In this document: in pieces, positions 30,701 through 37,986 of the stretch
Numbering within the stretch: position 1 is the first letter of the stretch
Layout of the letters: each line of letters starts with the position of its first letter
NCBI RefSeq assembly: GCF_010730575.1
Contig: NZ_AP022614.1
Location: forward strand, 5,022,001 to 5,086,000
Reading direction: 5' to 3'
DNA length: 64,000 nucleotides
Source of the DNA: Mycobacterium parmense
GTDB taxonomy: Bacteria > Actinomycetota > Actinomycetes > Mycobacteriales > Mycobacteriaceae
Made by a program: the position numbers and the translations under genes
The notes under the pieces: model-generated
What the model saw: only the letters and a program-made list of their open reading frames with translations
What the model was told of the DNA's origin: nothing
Database searches by the model: none

Positions 30701-33587
30701 CGATGCGGCCGCGAGTTAATGCCACGTAGAGCAGTTGGCGAGTGAGACTCCCGGCACCGACGATGTGGCAGGCGTGTCCGGCGGTGAGTCCTTGTGCGGA
30801 GTCAATGGTTGCCGCATAGCCGAGGGTGACGTGCTTTATGACGTAGTGGGCGGGGAGGCGCACTGTTTGGCCGCTGCCGAGGTGGCGGGCTTTGATGCTG
30901 CCGTTTCGGTGGATTTCCAGGATTTGGAAGCGGTAGCCGTTGCGCACGTAATCGGTGGGGCTCAAGCGCAGCCGGCGGGCATTGCGGCGGGTGCGAATAA
31001 GGTCGCCGGGAGAGGCGGCAAGCCGATCAGAAAGGGTGATTTCGTGGCCGCGCCGTGTTGCCGGGTCAGCCGCGGCGAGGCGATCGAGTCGGGCTCGGGC
31101 GTTGAGGGTATCGACGATGGCGTTGGTGGGTGCTAACAGGAGGGAATCGCGGCCCGCGTCGAGGTCGGCGGCCCACGCGGTGTAGGCCATGTCGGCGGCG
31201 GTCTGATCGGCACCGACGTGCACACGCTGGTGGTCGATGTAAAACCCGAGTCCAGAGGGGTCTCCTCTGCGGATCGCCAGGGTCGCTGCGCTTTCGGCGG
31301 TGGAGCCAAAGCGAACCAACTGAGACAGCGTCAGTGAATCGGTCTTGTGGGCGATGTTGCGCAGCACGCCACCGGCTGAGATCGACGCGAGTTGGCAGTC
31401 ATCACCGACCAGCCGGATGCTGGCGCCACGGGCTAAGGCGTGGGTGATCACCGCATCAAGTTCGAGCGTTCCGGCTTTGCCGGCCTCGTCGATGATGATG
31501 AGCGTGTCGCGTCCGACGTTGGTGAACCATGGCGGTGGGGCAGAGCGACTCGACCCGCTGGCCGGGTCGGCCGACCAGACGTATTTGGCGATGGTGTCGG
31601 TCGGGGCCGACAGATCCTCGCCCAGTTCGATGGCTGCCGCCGCGGTGGGGGCTAAGCCGACGATGGTCGCGCCCGAGGAGCGCCACGCATGCGACAGCGC
31701 GGCCATCGCCGTGGTCTTCCCGGTACCGGCCGGGGCCAGCGCCAACGCCACTCGGCGCCCGCTGCTTGCCATTTCCCGGACCAGTGCGACCTGGCCCTCG
31801 TTGAGTTGCTTATCGCGTGCGGCCGAGTCTGCCAGCGCCAGCTCGATATCGATGTCCTCGACCGTGCGCCCGCCGCGTCGGAGGGCGGCAGCAACGATGC
31901 GTCGCTCAGCGGCCAGCAGCTCCTGAGAGGTGTAGGTAGCGCTGCCGTGGCGGCTATGCACGCTGGTTCCATCGCGGCGACGCAGCTGCGCAGGTTCTCC
32001 CATTTCACCGTCGTCGATATCGATGTGCTGAACCGACAGCGGCTCGGCCAAAGCAGTCTCGGTGATCTTGTCGGCCAGCGTCTCGTCGGCGGCGTGCCCG
32101 CTGCCACGAACGAGGCGCTGCGCCTCGGCGAACACGTGGTGGCGTTGCCAGGTCGCGCGGGACCGGGCAACCGTGGCGATGACTTGGGCAGCGCGCGCGG
32201 TGATCCAGTCGTCATCGACAGCATCGATTTGGGGCGCCGGCGCGGACAAGACGGTGCCCAGCATCGCGGTCAGCTCCCGCACAGCGCCGAGCACCTCGAT
32301 CGCTTGGCCGCGCCACATGTGGCGCTGCTCGGCGAATGATCGGGGTTCGTGTTTGGCTTCGCGGGTCTCTAGGGTCGCTTGTTGAGCCAACGCGATGGTT
32401 TCCACGTGGGTCGGCTCGCGGCCGTGGGCGGCTTGAAACTGCTTGGCCAGATCGGCGGTGCGGGCTTCGATGGCCAGCCGCCGCGACGACCACGCGGCCA
32501 TCAGCTCGACTGAGATTCCCACGATTTCACGCACCGGCCTCTTGCCGCGGCCCTCGCCGACCACATCAGCGAACCGCAGCTGCAGTCGCTGTCCAAGGTG
32601 GGCTTCCAGGCGCGTGTTGTACAGCTCGGAGGCGGCCACGGTGAACTGGTGCACAGGCTGCCCGTCAAGCGCCAGCCAACGCAACACACCGTCAGGGCCC
32701 ACCGTGGCGACCTTGTTGGAGATCGCGACATGGGTGTGCAGATCAGGATCGCCAGCGCGTGAATCGCGGTGGGTGAACGCCGCCCCGAGCAGCCCGGTGG
32801 TGTCGACCTGGGCGACACCACCCTTACCTGAACGGGTAAATGCGGCGTGAGTTTCTAGCCACGCCAGCGCATCACCGACCGCTACGTCGTGACATTCCTC
32901 TACCACTGTTGCGACGGCGCGCGGTGCGATCGCCCACAGCGTCGACACTGACTTCACGGGCGAAAACGTCAAGTCGTAGCCGGCGACCGCGGTCGTGCGC
33001 GCGCGAGTTTCCCGCGCGATAAACCCACTGAGTTCGCGATCGTCGGCGGGCGCGCGCTTGTACTGCTCAGCGAACATTCGGCGCGCGACAACGGTGCGGA
33101 TCGCGGCGCGCGTGGGCGCGGCGATGGGCGCGTTCCAGTGCAGGCCGGCTTCTTCGTTGTGATCGCGGTAGGCCACTGCCAGGGCGCGCACAAAGGTGGT
33201 TTCGCTGTCGCGGATATGGAACTTGCGGCCCAGTTTGGCGGCTTCGGCGGCCGCGAGGCCGCGCACGCCGCATTCGGCGACATACTTGGTGATCGCATCG
33301 GCGTTGGGGTGCAAGCCTTCCCCGAACAGGGCCTTCATTTGGGCCTCGGTGACCGGCGAATCAACCGGTACGGCCCAAACTTTCGCGAGGTCTTCGGGGG
33401 GCACCGGACGTGCCCTTGTCGAGGACAGCGATGCCAGACCCGATCCCACCCATCGGCCCGGAGATTCGCCTTTGGTCGAGTAGTAGTCGATCAGCGGGGC
33501 CCGGCCGCGCGCGGTGGTGTCGACAGCAGCGACTTGCCGGATCAGGTACTGGTAACCGTCTCCGGCGGTGAGCTTGTGGCTAGTCAT
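27732..33587 (-). CDS. MobF-type relaxase-helicase (TraA/TrwC-like)
   Basis: Giant conjugative relaxase, about 1,951 aa. It nicks oriT, stays bound to the strand and unwinds it. The N-terminal TrwC domain has candidate catalytic tyrosines at 12, 14, 35 and 36 (TAGDGYQYL and IDYY), then GESPGRWVGSG, and the metal-binding His cluster DPDLHTHVAI near 280. A RecD-like helicase domain follows, with Walker A APAGTGKTT and DEAGKAGTLELD. The C-terminal third is helical, then has a second, degenerate ATPase-like region (LIIIDDAAS). The frame opens at 33620, but ATG 33587 begins MTSHKLTAGDGY, the typical family start. Confidence 0.92.
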   Translation of the reverse strand: MTSHKLTAGDGYQYLIRQVAAVDTTARGRAPLIDYYSTKGESPGRWVGSGLASLSSTRARPVPPEDLAKVWAVPVDSPVTEAQMKALFGEGLHPNADAITKYVAECGVRGLAAAEAAKLGRKFHIRDSETTFVRALAVAYRDHNEEAGLHWNAPIAAPTRAAIRTVVARRMFAEQYKRAPADDRELSGFIARETRARTTAVAGYDLTFSPVKSVSTLWAIAPRAVATVVEECHDVAVGDALAWLETHAAFTRSGKGGVAQVDTTGLLGAAFTHRDSRAGDPDLHTHVAISNKVATVGPDGVLRWLALDGQPVHQFTVAASELYNTRLEAHLGQRLQLRFADVVGEGRGKRPVREIVGISVELMAAWSSRRLAIEARTADLAKQFQAAHGREPTHVETIALAQQATLETREAKHEPRSFAEQRHMWRGQAIEVLGAVRELTAMLGTVLSAPAPQIDAVDDDWITARAAQVIATVARSRATWQRHHVFAEAQRLVRGSGHAADETLADKITETALAEPLSVQHIDIDDGEMGEPAQLRRRDGTSVHSRHGSATYTSQELLAAERRIVAAALRRGGRTVEDIDIELALADSAARDKQLNEGQVALVREMASSGRRVALALAPAGTGKTTAMAALSHAWRSSGATIVGLAPTAAAAIELGEDLSAPTDTIAKYVWSADPASGSSRSAPPPWFTNVGRDTLIIIDEAGKAGTLELDAVITHALARGASIRLVGDDCQLASISAGGVLRNIAHKTDSLTLSQLVRFGSTAESAATLAIRRGDPSGLGFYIDHQRVHVGADQTAADMAYTAWAADLDAGRDSLLLAPTNAIVDTLNARARLDRLAAADPATRRGHEITLSDRLAASPGDLIRTRRNARRLRLSPTDYVRNGYRFQILEIHRNGSIKARHLGSGQTVRLPAHYVIKHVTLGYAATIDSAQGLTAGHACHIVGAGSLTRQLLYVALTRGRIENHIYLSTAESDPHRVLSPKATHPETAVDVLTKTLSRDGAQVSATSAAREARDPFVRLGPAAAMYYNALGDAAQALASPALLAQLHITADQLYPGLTRAEAWPVLCKHLAIIGADGRDPFATLTEAASVGELFSAHDPAAVLDWRIDPTGGHSAGIGPLRWLPATPTLLANDPAWENCLTGRAVLVAELADQIRETVTHQWTPATAPAWAKPVLAANPQLAAEIAVFRAAHNVVAEDTTLLGPPQYAVRARTIQKLLENRAQAVVRTQSPHARRFEQLIDSIDPRIRADGYWPQLAAHLAQAATSRPDLPGLVRAAAIQRPLPDELPAAALWWRLAAELTPAATVDAPHTGLRPAWIADLHNVFGSATAQSIVADPAWPGLVSAVNAADPTRWTPADLLHVAAEHLADVDPDHTIPAYQYARTITYTVDLIGGHHDHADHPLPEQPPLHPEEEEQLPPDPHATRIDMPATDLSTQPWHPELVEPDPTNTPLETADELAGLDFDDLPRHRVAPPPLPAALLDLTSLRTQYQQALADHQALHARAAIGDGPAMRQATPRIRELRQRADADRPYLIAVHDVTAEWADAEAEYETALSHVDWARNQLDELHAQPDVDPLDIASAKLDVQLRLMALPDTAPAERYQAALREALAARAKAAGGADRVISGDDVDNVIAEARSEDDRAVLAARRRSSQLRRDLDRAELAAAAAFAAAETRSAEHITAQLGQLAIELRVLEAASRFQPHRPLSLANSAAADLSPAIAAAITSTARLPFAVTVVHAQPSPERRAALHTLHSAAAASERKILWCSPTREQAEDAVTNELADTAATITETHATITNKKSQSPLPPGSLIIIDDAASADPAIIADLAEHAAANQSGLVLLDTTGQTWPPKPAQRLLRLVATELPWTTTIGAPPTSAVINRGTPPDLDPALTQAGRLHPAILDERLRDSLARAAQLHATIHAAYQRHLEATWLRERGPHAKQQSPEIGITDD

Positions 33588-33882
33588 CGTCACTGCAGTG
33601 CAATCCCTTTCGAGGCGCACGTTAGAGACGACACCGCAGATCTGTCCTACACAGATCAGGCGGTTCTTAGGAAACTGTGACCTTAATGCAAGAGGTGTGT
33701 GGTGTCTGGGGTGGTTCAGAACGGTTGATGCCGGTGGTCATTGGTGTGTGGTGCATGAGGGTGGGATCGGCTTATGTTGTGGGACTGGGGGATCGGGAAA
33801 CATTGGTGGTGGACAAATGTGGACGCACTGATGTTGGTCAGTGTGGTAGAGCGGGACAGCCGGTTCGTCGTATGGTGCGGCG
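33588..33882. other. Candidate origin of transfer (oriT) and divergent promoters
   Basis: Intergenic region between the relaxase start and a divergent small gene. It holds a perfect 10-bp palindrome CACTGCAGTG (33591-33600), a hairpin with 7-bp arms GATCTGT/ACAGATC (33639-33645, 33651-33657) and a 5-base loop, and two direct copies of GGTGTGTGGTG (33694-33704 and 33743-33753). Inverted repeats plus short direct repeats next to the relaxase gene are usual for MobF oriT sites. The nic site cannot be placed. Confidence 0.6.
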
Positions 33883-34395
33883 ATGGGAACGATCAACTCG
33901 AAATCAGCGGCGCGTAGGCGGGTTCGCGAGGCGCAGCTTAGAGCGAACGAGGCACGCGTGGAGTGCGAGCGGCAAAACGTCGATGACGCGGCGTCGTTAC
34001 TCGTTGAGCTGGGTCGCCTGGCGGCCGTGGAGGAGTGGGAGGCAACTCGCATCCTCGAGATTCGGGCAGAGGCAGAGCGGCGTCGGCACACGCACCGCCA
34101 GGCCGGCGGCATCGCGGTGGCTCGAATGCAGGGTCGCGGCGAATCACTCGCGGCGATAGCGGAATTGGCTGGGGTCAAAGTCGGTAGCGTTCGGATGATG
34201 TTAAAGGCGGCGAGCGCGCACACTGGCGCGGCGGTGCAAGCACTAGGTGAGGGCAACGGCGCGGCGGCCCCTGGCGCGGCGCCGTTGGCACTAGGTGCGA
34301 ACGGCGTTACTGCGCATGACGATGGCGCGGCGGCGCAAGCACTAGGTGCGAATGGCGCTGCGGCGCATGACGAAGGTGTCGGTGGCCGGGTTTAG
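33883..34395 (+). CDS. Small HTH protein with repeat tail, possible transfer accessory
   Basis: 170-aa protein. Residues 1-70 are Arg/Glu-rich and helical; an HTH-like segment follows (ESLAAIAELAGVKVGSVRMMLKAA, residues 86-108). The tail is an Ala/Gly repeat encoded by three imperfect 48-51-base DNA repeats beginning with GCACTAGGTG at 34240, 34288 and 34339. It is divergent from the relaxase across the candidate oriT, so it may be an oriT-binding accessory protein; this is inferred from position and the HTH. Confidence 0.62.
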   Translation: MGTINSKSAARRRVREAQLRANEARVECERQNVDDAASLLVELGRLAAVEEWEATRILEIRAEAERRRHTHRQAGGIAVARMQGRGESLAAIAELAGVKVGSVRMMLKAASAHTGAAVQALGEGNGAAAPGAAPLALGANGVTAHDDGAAAQALGANGAAAHDEGVGGRV

Positions 34396-34404
34396 CGTGG
34401 GCGC

Positions 34405-34917
34405 GTGCGTGTTCATCTGGGGATGCCGCTGTGGGTCGATCCTGTTGTGCACGCCGACGAATGCCGGCGCTTTGACTCCGACGTGGTGCAAGGACCCGGC
34501 GCTGACGACTGCGATTTTTTCACGGGGGCTATCGGTAAAGACGGATATGGCCGGTTCTTCATTTACCGTGGGGGTAAAGGGATTTGCGTGCGGCCGCACC
34601 GGTACGCGCTGGCGCGTCGACTCAGTGTGCTCCTTCAGCCAGACGAGTTGGGCCTGCACGAGTGCGATAGCCCGCTGTGCGTGAAAGTCTGTGCGGCCGA
34701 GGCGACATTCCAGCATGTGGTAATCGGCACTCAGAGTGAAAATATGCGACGAATGGCCCGGATGCGGCGCGGAGGAGGCCGCAGGTCGATTCCCAGTGAT
34801 GGGTTATGGGCTCGGCGGGAGCGCTCGGTCGCGTTGCACACGGTGTTGCGGGAACGCGGCTGGGATCGGGCCGCAGTGGAGGCGGCGCGCCTCGGTGATA
34901 TGCCGATGTTGTGGTGA
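34405..34917 (+). CDS. HNH-like endonuclease
   Basis: 170-aa protein with GTG start, nine bases after the preceding gene. Features of phage-type HNH proteins are visible: C-D-F-F-T-G-A near residue 35, R-P-H-R-Y-A-L-A near 64, C-D-S-P-L-C followed by a diverged stretch, and I-G-T-Q-S-E-N-M-R-R-M near 110. The usual ...LCVNPDHLxxGT is altered to VKVCAAEATFQHVVIGT, so the catalytic region carries a small insertion and activity is uncertain. Confidence 0.68.
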   Translation: MRVHLGMPLWVDPVVHADECRRFDSDVVQGPGADDCDFFTGAIGKDGYGRFFIYRGGKGICVRPHRYALARRLSVLLQPDELGLHECDSPLCVKVCAAEATFQHVVIGTQSENMRRMARMRRGGGRRSIPSDGLWARRERSVALHTVLRERGWDRAAVEAARLGDMPMLW

Positions 34918-35411
34918 GGGTGTAAGCACTGTTGGTGATTTAGCCGGCGAGTACTGCCGGTCGTGCTGCGCTGCTGTGGGAACGGGGTGGATGCGATCCA
35001 GCCGATAGACGGCGGTATGCATCGCCCAGTAGACGGCGACGATGTTGGCCCCGGGTATCACGCTGGCTAAGACGGGCCCGCACGTCGGCCGGATTGCTTC
35101 ACCGTATGCGGCTGCGGCGCACTGCTCGGGGCTGGGAAGAACCCTGGCCGGGGCGCTGTGGGCGGTGTGAGGCGACGCTTGGCGCCAACAGGGTGCTTGT
35201 CGGACTAGTTCAGTGCACTTGCGGGTCGATGCACCGTACTCACTTCTGCCGCAGGACGAGCGGAATTGCATCTGCTGCAACATAATTGCTCGGTTGAGAG
35301 CGAGTATAGCGCCCAGTAAAGCGCGTCCCGCGGACATCGGATCACACCTCAGAAAGGGTGCTGTCTCGACACTTACGTCTGGCGCATCATTGTCGCATCT
35401 AGTACAACAGG
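34918..35411. other. Region between the HNH gene and the ancestral integrase
   Basis: About 490 bases. A short Zn-ribbon-like frame (35106-35285) is the only protein-like signal I see. A 13-base sequence ATCTGCTGCAACA at 35270-35282 recurs just inside the left end of Tn-A at 36078-36090, so it may be a recombinase-related site. Confidence 0.4.
35106..35285 (+). CDS. Possible small Zn-ribbon protein
   Basis: 59-aa frame (MRLRRTARGWEEPWPGRCGRCEATLG) with C-G-R-C followed about 20 residues later by C-T-C-G and then H-F-C, a plausible zinc site. There is no clear ribosome site and it is short, so a chance frame is possible. It lies in an otherwise gene-free stretch. Confidence 0.35.
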   Translation: MRLRRTARGWEEPWPGRCGRCEATLGANRVLVGLVQCTCGSMHRTHFCRRTSGIASAAT

Positions 35412-36003
35412 ATGGTGGGCGTCGAGTTGCCGGGGTCAGCAGCGCTGTCGCTGGTGTCGAAAGTGCTTCCGTTGGATCCAGAAGCCACGGTCTTCACCGC
35501 GATGCTGTCTGGCTGGGCTGATCAGCAGCGAGCCCGGGTGTGCAAGCCACCGACGGTGCAGGCGCGGGCGAGCGTGGTGCGCCGTTTCGCCGAGTTCACC
35601 GGGACGTATCCCTGGCAGTGGCAAGCAGATGACGCGGATGCGTTTTTCTCCCAACTGCTTTCCGGTGCGGAGCCAAAAGCTGACTCGACGGTACGGGGAT
35701 ACCAAAACGCATTGCGGTTGTTCGGCGACTTCGTTACTGACACGCGATATGGATGGGCGTCTTTGTGCGCTGAGCGGTTCGGGCAGGCCCCGGCACAGAT
35801 CCTGCATGACTGGAACACCGTGCGTCACGTCAACGAGTTTGAGGGGCGGCCGGGACGGCGCCCGCTGAGCTATGACGAGGTTCAAGAGCTCTTCGATGCC
35901 GCCGATGGCTTGGTAGATCAGGCGCGACTTCGCCACCGCAAGGGAGCGTTGTCAGCGTTGCGGGACTCGACGCTGCTGAAGACCGTCTACGCGTATGGGC
36001 TGC
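35412..36003 (+). pseudogene. Ancestral tyrosine recombinase, N-terminal part (split by Tn-A)
   Basis: First of three fragments of one integrase. It encodes the SAM-like core-binding domain and the start of the catalytic domain, ending at V-Y-A-Y-G-L; after that the frame enters Tn-A and stops at 36035. The missing continuation (RRQEAVGLDLVDL) resumes at 46632. The break is at the codon of the catalytic Box I arginine. The fragments at 46632-47033 and 55318-55451 complete a protein of about 375 aa. Confidence 0.87.
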
Positions 36004-36116
36004 TCTCCGGGGCTCAACCAGATGCAGCGGCGTGATTCTCTGAGTTTGTGCAGTTCAGAAGCTGATGTTGGGATGCTATCTGCTGCAACAGGTGTGGTGC
36101 AAGTCGACTCGCGGTT

Positions 36117-36710
36117 TCAGCGGGGCCGGCCTGGCGCGTTGAGTCGGGCCATGAGTTCGCGGTTGGTAGCGCGGGCGGCGGCGAGGTCTTCGTCGCGTTC
36201 GTCGAGTTGTTGTTGTTGGTCGAGGACCTGCTGTTCGAGATGGGTGATCCGTTGGTGGAGTGCATCGATGTCGGTTGGGGCGTCGAGCCCGGACTCGCGC
36301 CATGTTTGTTCGCCGAGTGCTTGGGAGAGCCGCTGCTCGAGTTGGCGGATGCGGGCGTTGAGCCGGGCGGCGCGTTCGTGGGCGGCGAGCAGGTCGGCCT
36401 GCAGTGAGGCTTGGGTGACCGTGGGGCCGGTGTGTTCGTCGGGGACTGGATCTGTTTGCAGCGCATGGATTTTCTCGAGTAGGTCGCGGTACCGATAGAG
36501 GAATGTGCGGTCGACTCCGGCCGCACGAGCGATCGCGGCCGCGCTGAGCCGGTCGCCGGCGGCTGCGGCTTGGTCGATCGCGGCCAGCACGCGCCGGCGT
36601 CGGCGCATCGAGTCGCCGCGACGGCCGTCGAGCATCGATCGGGTGCGTGTGCTCGACGAGACAGATTGTGCGCGTGTGTGATTCGACGTGGTGTCGGTGG
36701 TTGTGGTCAT
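36117..36710 (-). CDS. tnpC: Tn-A TnpC-like accessory protein (DUF6262-like)
   Basis: 197-aa protein with an HTH (LSAAAIARAAGVDRTFLYRYRDL, about residues 55-78) followed by a long coiled coil (residues 100-190). This is the layout of the small accessory protein of Tn554-like elements. ATG overlaps the tnpB stop (ATGA). It is intact although both recombinase genes of Tn-A are broken. Confidence 0.78.
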   Translation of the reverse strand: MTTTTDTTSNHTRAQSVSSSTRTRSMLDGRRGDSMRRRRRVLAAIDQAAAAGDRLSAAAIARAAGVDRTFLYRYRDLLEKIHALQTDPVPDEHTGPTVTQASLQADLLAAHERAARLNARIRQLEQRLSQALGEQTWRESGLDAPTDIDALHQRITHLEQQVLDQQQQLDERDEDLAAARATNRELMARLNAPGRPR

Positions 36711-37374
36711 GCGGTGGCCTCCGAAGCGGGGGTTGCTGGTGCGGGTGGGGTGGCGGCGAGGGTGGGCATGCCGAGCGGGACCGTGTGGGCCGCACGATGA
36801 CGACGCACGATGGCGACCGCGTCGTTGATCTGCGCTCGCTCCGTGTCGTCGAGTTCGGCGATGTCGCCTTTGATCCTGTTGATCAGTCGCCGGATTCGGG
36901 TGATCTCCTCCTCGGTGGGGGTGGCGTCGGCGCGGGCCCATTCGTCCACTCCGTCGATGGTGGCGGCCAGCCGTTCGCGGGTGCGCAGCAGGTCGTCCAG
37001 GTATGCCTGCAGGTCGGGCAGGAAGGCGATGTTGGTGCGGAAGTGATCGCAGCCGACGCAGCGGAATCGGATCGGGCAGGCACCGCCGCCGGCCTTGACG
37101 TTGGTTGGTTCGGTGCAGGTGCCGTCGGGGACGGCGACCTCGCCGATGGCGTGGCGGGCGCGCTCGGAGTCCAGCAGGGCGTGTGCGTCACGCCAGATCC
37201 GGTTGCCGTGCCGGTCGAAGCTGAGCGTGGTGACCGTGTCGACGGCGTCGCGGCGGCGGTCCTCGCCGATGCGGTAGTAGCGGCGGGTCACCGAATAGCT
37301 TCGGTGATCGAGCAGTTCGGCCAGGACGTCGATCGGGATGCCGGCGTCGGCGTGGCGTTGGGCGTAGGAATGGC
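36707..37374 (-). pseudogene. tnpB: Tn-A tnpB, C-terminal part (split by Tn-B)
   Basis: Begins at H-S-Y-A-Q-R-H-A-D-A-G, the second half of the Box II motif, and continues through L-L-D-H-R-S (Box III) and R-R-Y-Y-R-I (the nucleophile Tyr region) to a Cys-rich segment (GGGACPIRFRCVGC) and a helical end. The open frame continues upstream to 38197, but that part is Tn-B sequence. The matching first half ends at P-Y-A-Y-R-H at 43478. Confidence 0.87.
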
Positions 37375-37515
37375 TTGTCTCCGCAGTGGCTGTGTGCGGT
37401 CGGGTTCGTGTTGCGTTTGACGTGGCCGATTCTCGGCGTGGAGTTCGTGACGCTGATCGCCGTTCGTGTGGCGATAACGCGAAACCGATTGTGATGGACG
37501 TCACTGCCGGGTCGG

Positions 37516-37986
37516 TCAGCATGGTCCCATTACCCTCTGCTGGTATTTCGGGCGATTCGACGCGAGGCGGGTGATGCCTGCCGCCGGGTCGTTGGCCGTG
37601 CGGAGCCGAAGGATCTCGTCGTGCTGGGCAGCGATCCGGGCCAGGGCCTGGCTTCGGAAGTTGGTGAGCTCCTGGATTGTCGAGTTGACGTGGGCGAGGT
37701 TGTTTTTCAGCTTCTCGACCTCCGTCTTGAGGCGTTCGATCTGTGCGGTTTTCGGGTCCGGGGTTTCTCCGGCCTGCTGAAGCTGCTGGAGGCGGTGCTC
37801 GAATTCGGCGCGTAGGTGTGCGTAGGGCCGGGTGCCGTAGAAGGCGGTGCGGTCGACCCCGGCTGATAGTGCGAGGGTCTTGATATCGCAGTTGCCGCCG
37901 GGTGAGATCTCGCCGCGCAGAAGCCGGTCCATGGCGGCGCGGATGCGGTTCTCGTTGTGGATGCGTTGGGCGGCAGTGATTCTCAT
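37516..37986 (-). CDS. Tn-B accessory protein (DUF6262-like)
   Basis: 156-aa protein with an N-terminal HTH region (DIKTLALSAGVDRTAFYGTRPY, residues 34-55) and a coiled coil (about 80-135). It ends V-M-G-P-C, close to the I-G-P-C end of the Tn-C accessory protein. The start overlaps the stop of the third recombinase. Expected to assist or orient recombination as TnpC does in Tn554. Confidence 0.78.
   Translation of the reverse strand: MRITAAQRIHNENRIRAAMDRLLRGEISPGGNCDIKTLALSAGVDRTAFYGTRPYAHLRAEFEHRLQQLQQAGETPDPKTAQIERLKTEVEKLKNNLAHVNSTIQELTNFRSQALARIAAQHDEILRLRTANDPAAGITRLASNRPKYQQRVMGPC

Noticed and set aside
33677..34159. Plus-strand frame crossing the candidate oriT
   Set aside because: It overlaps the HTH gene in another frame and its sequence is low complexity without motifs.
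34804..35337. 177-codon minus-strand frame
   Set aside because: It overlaps the HNH gene end and a possible ribbon frame and has no recognisable features.
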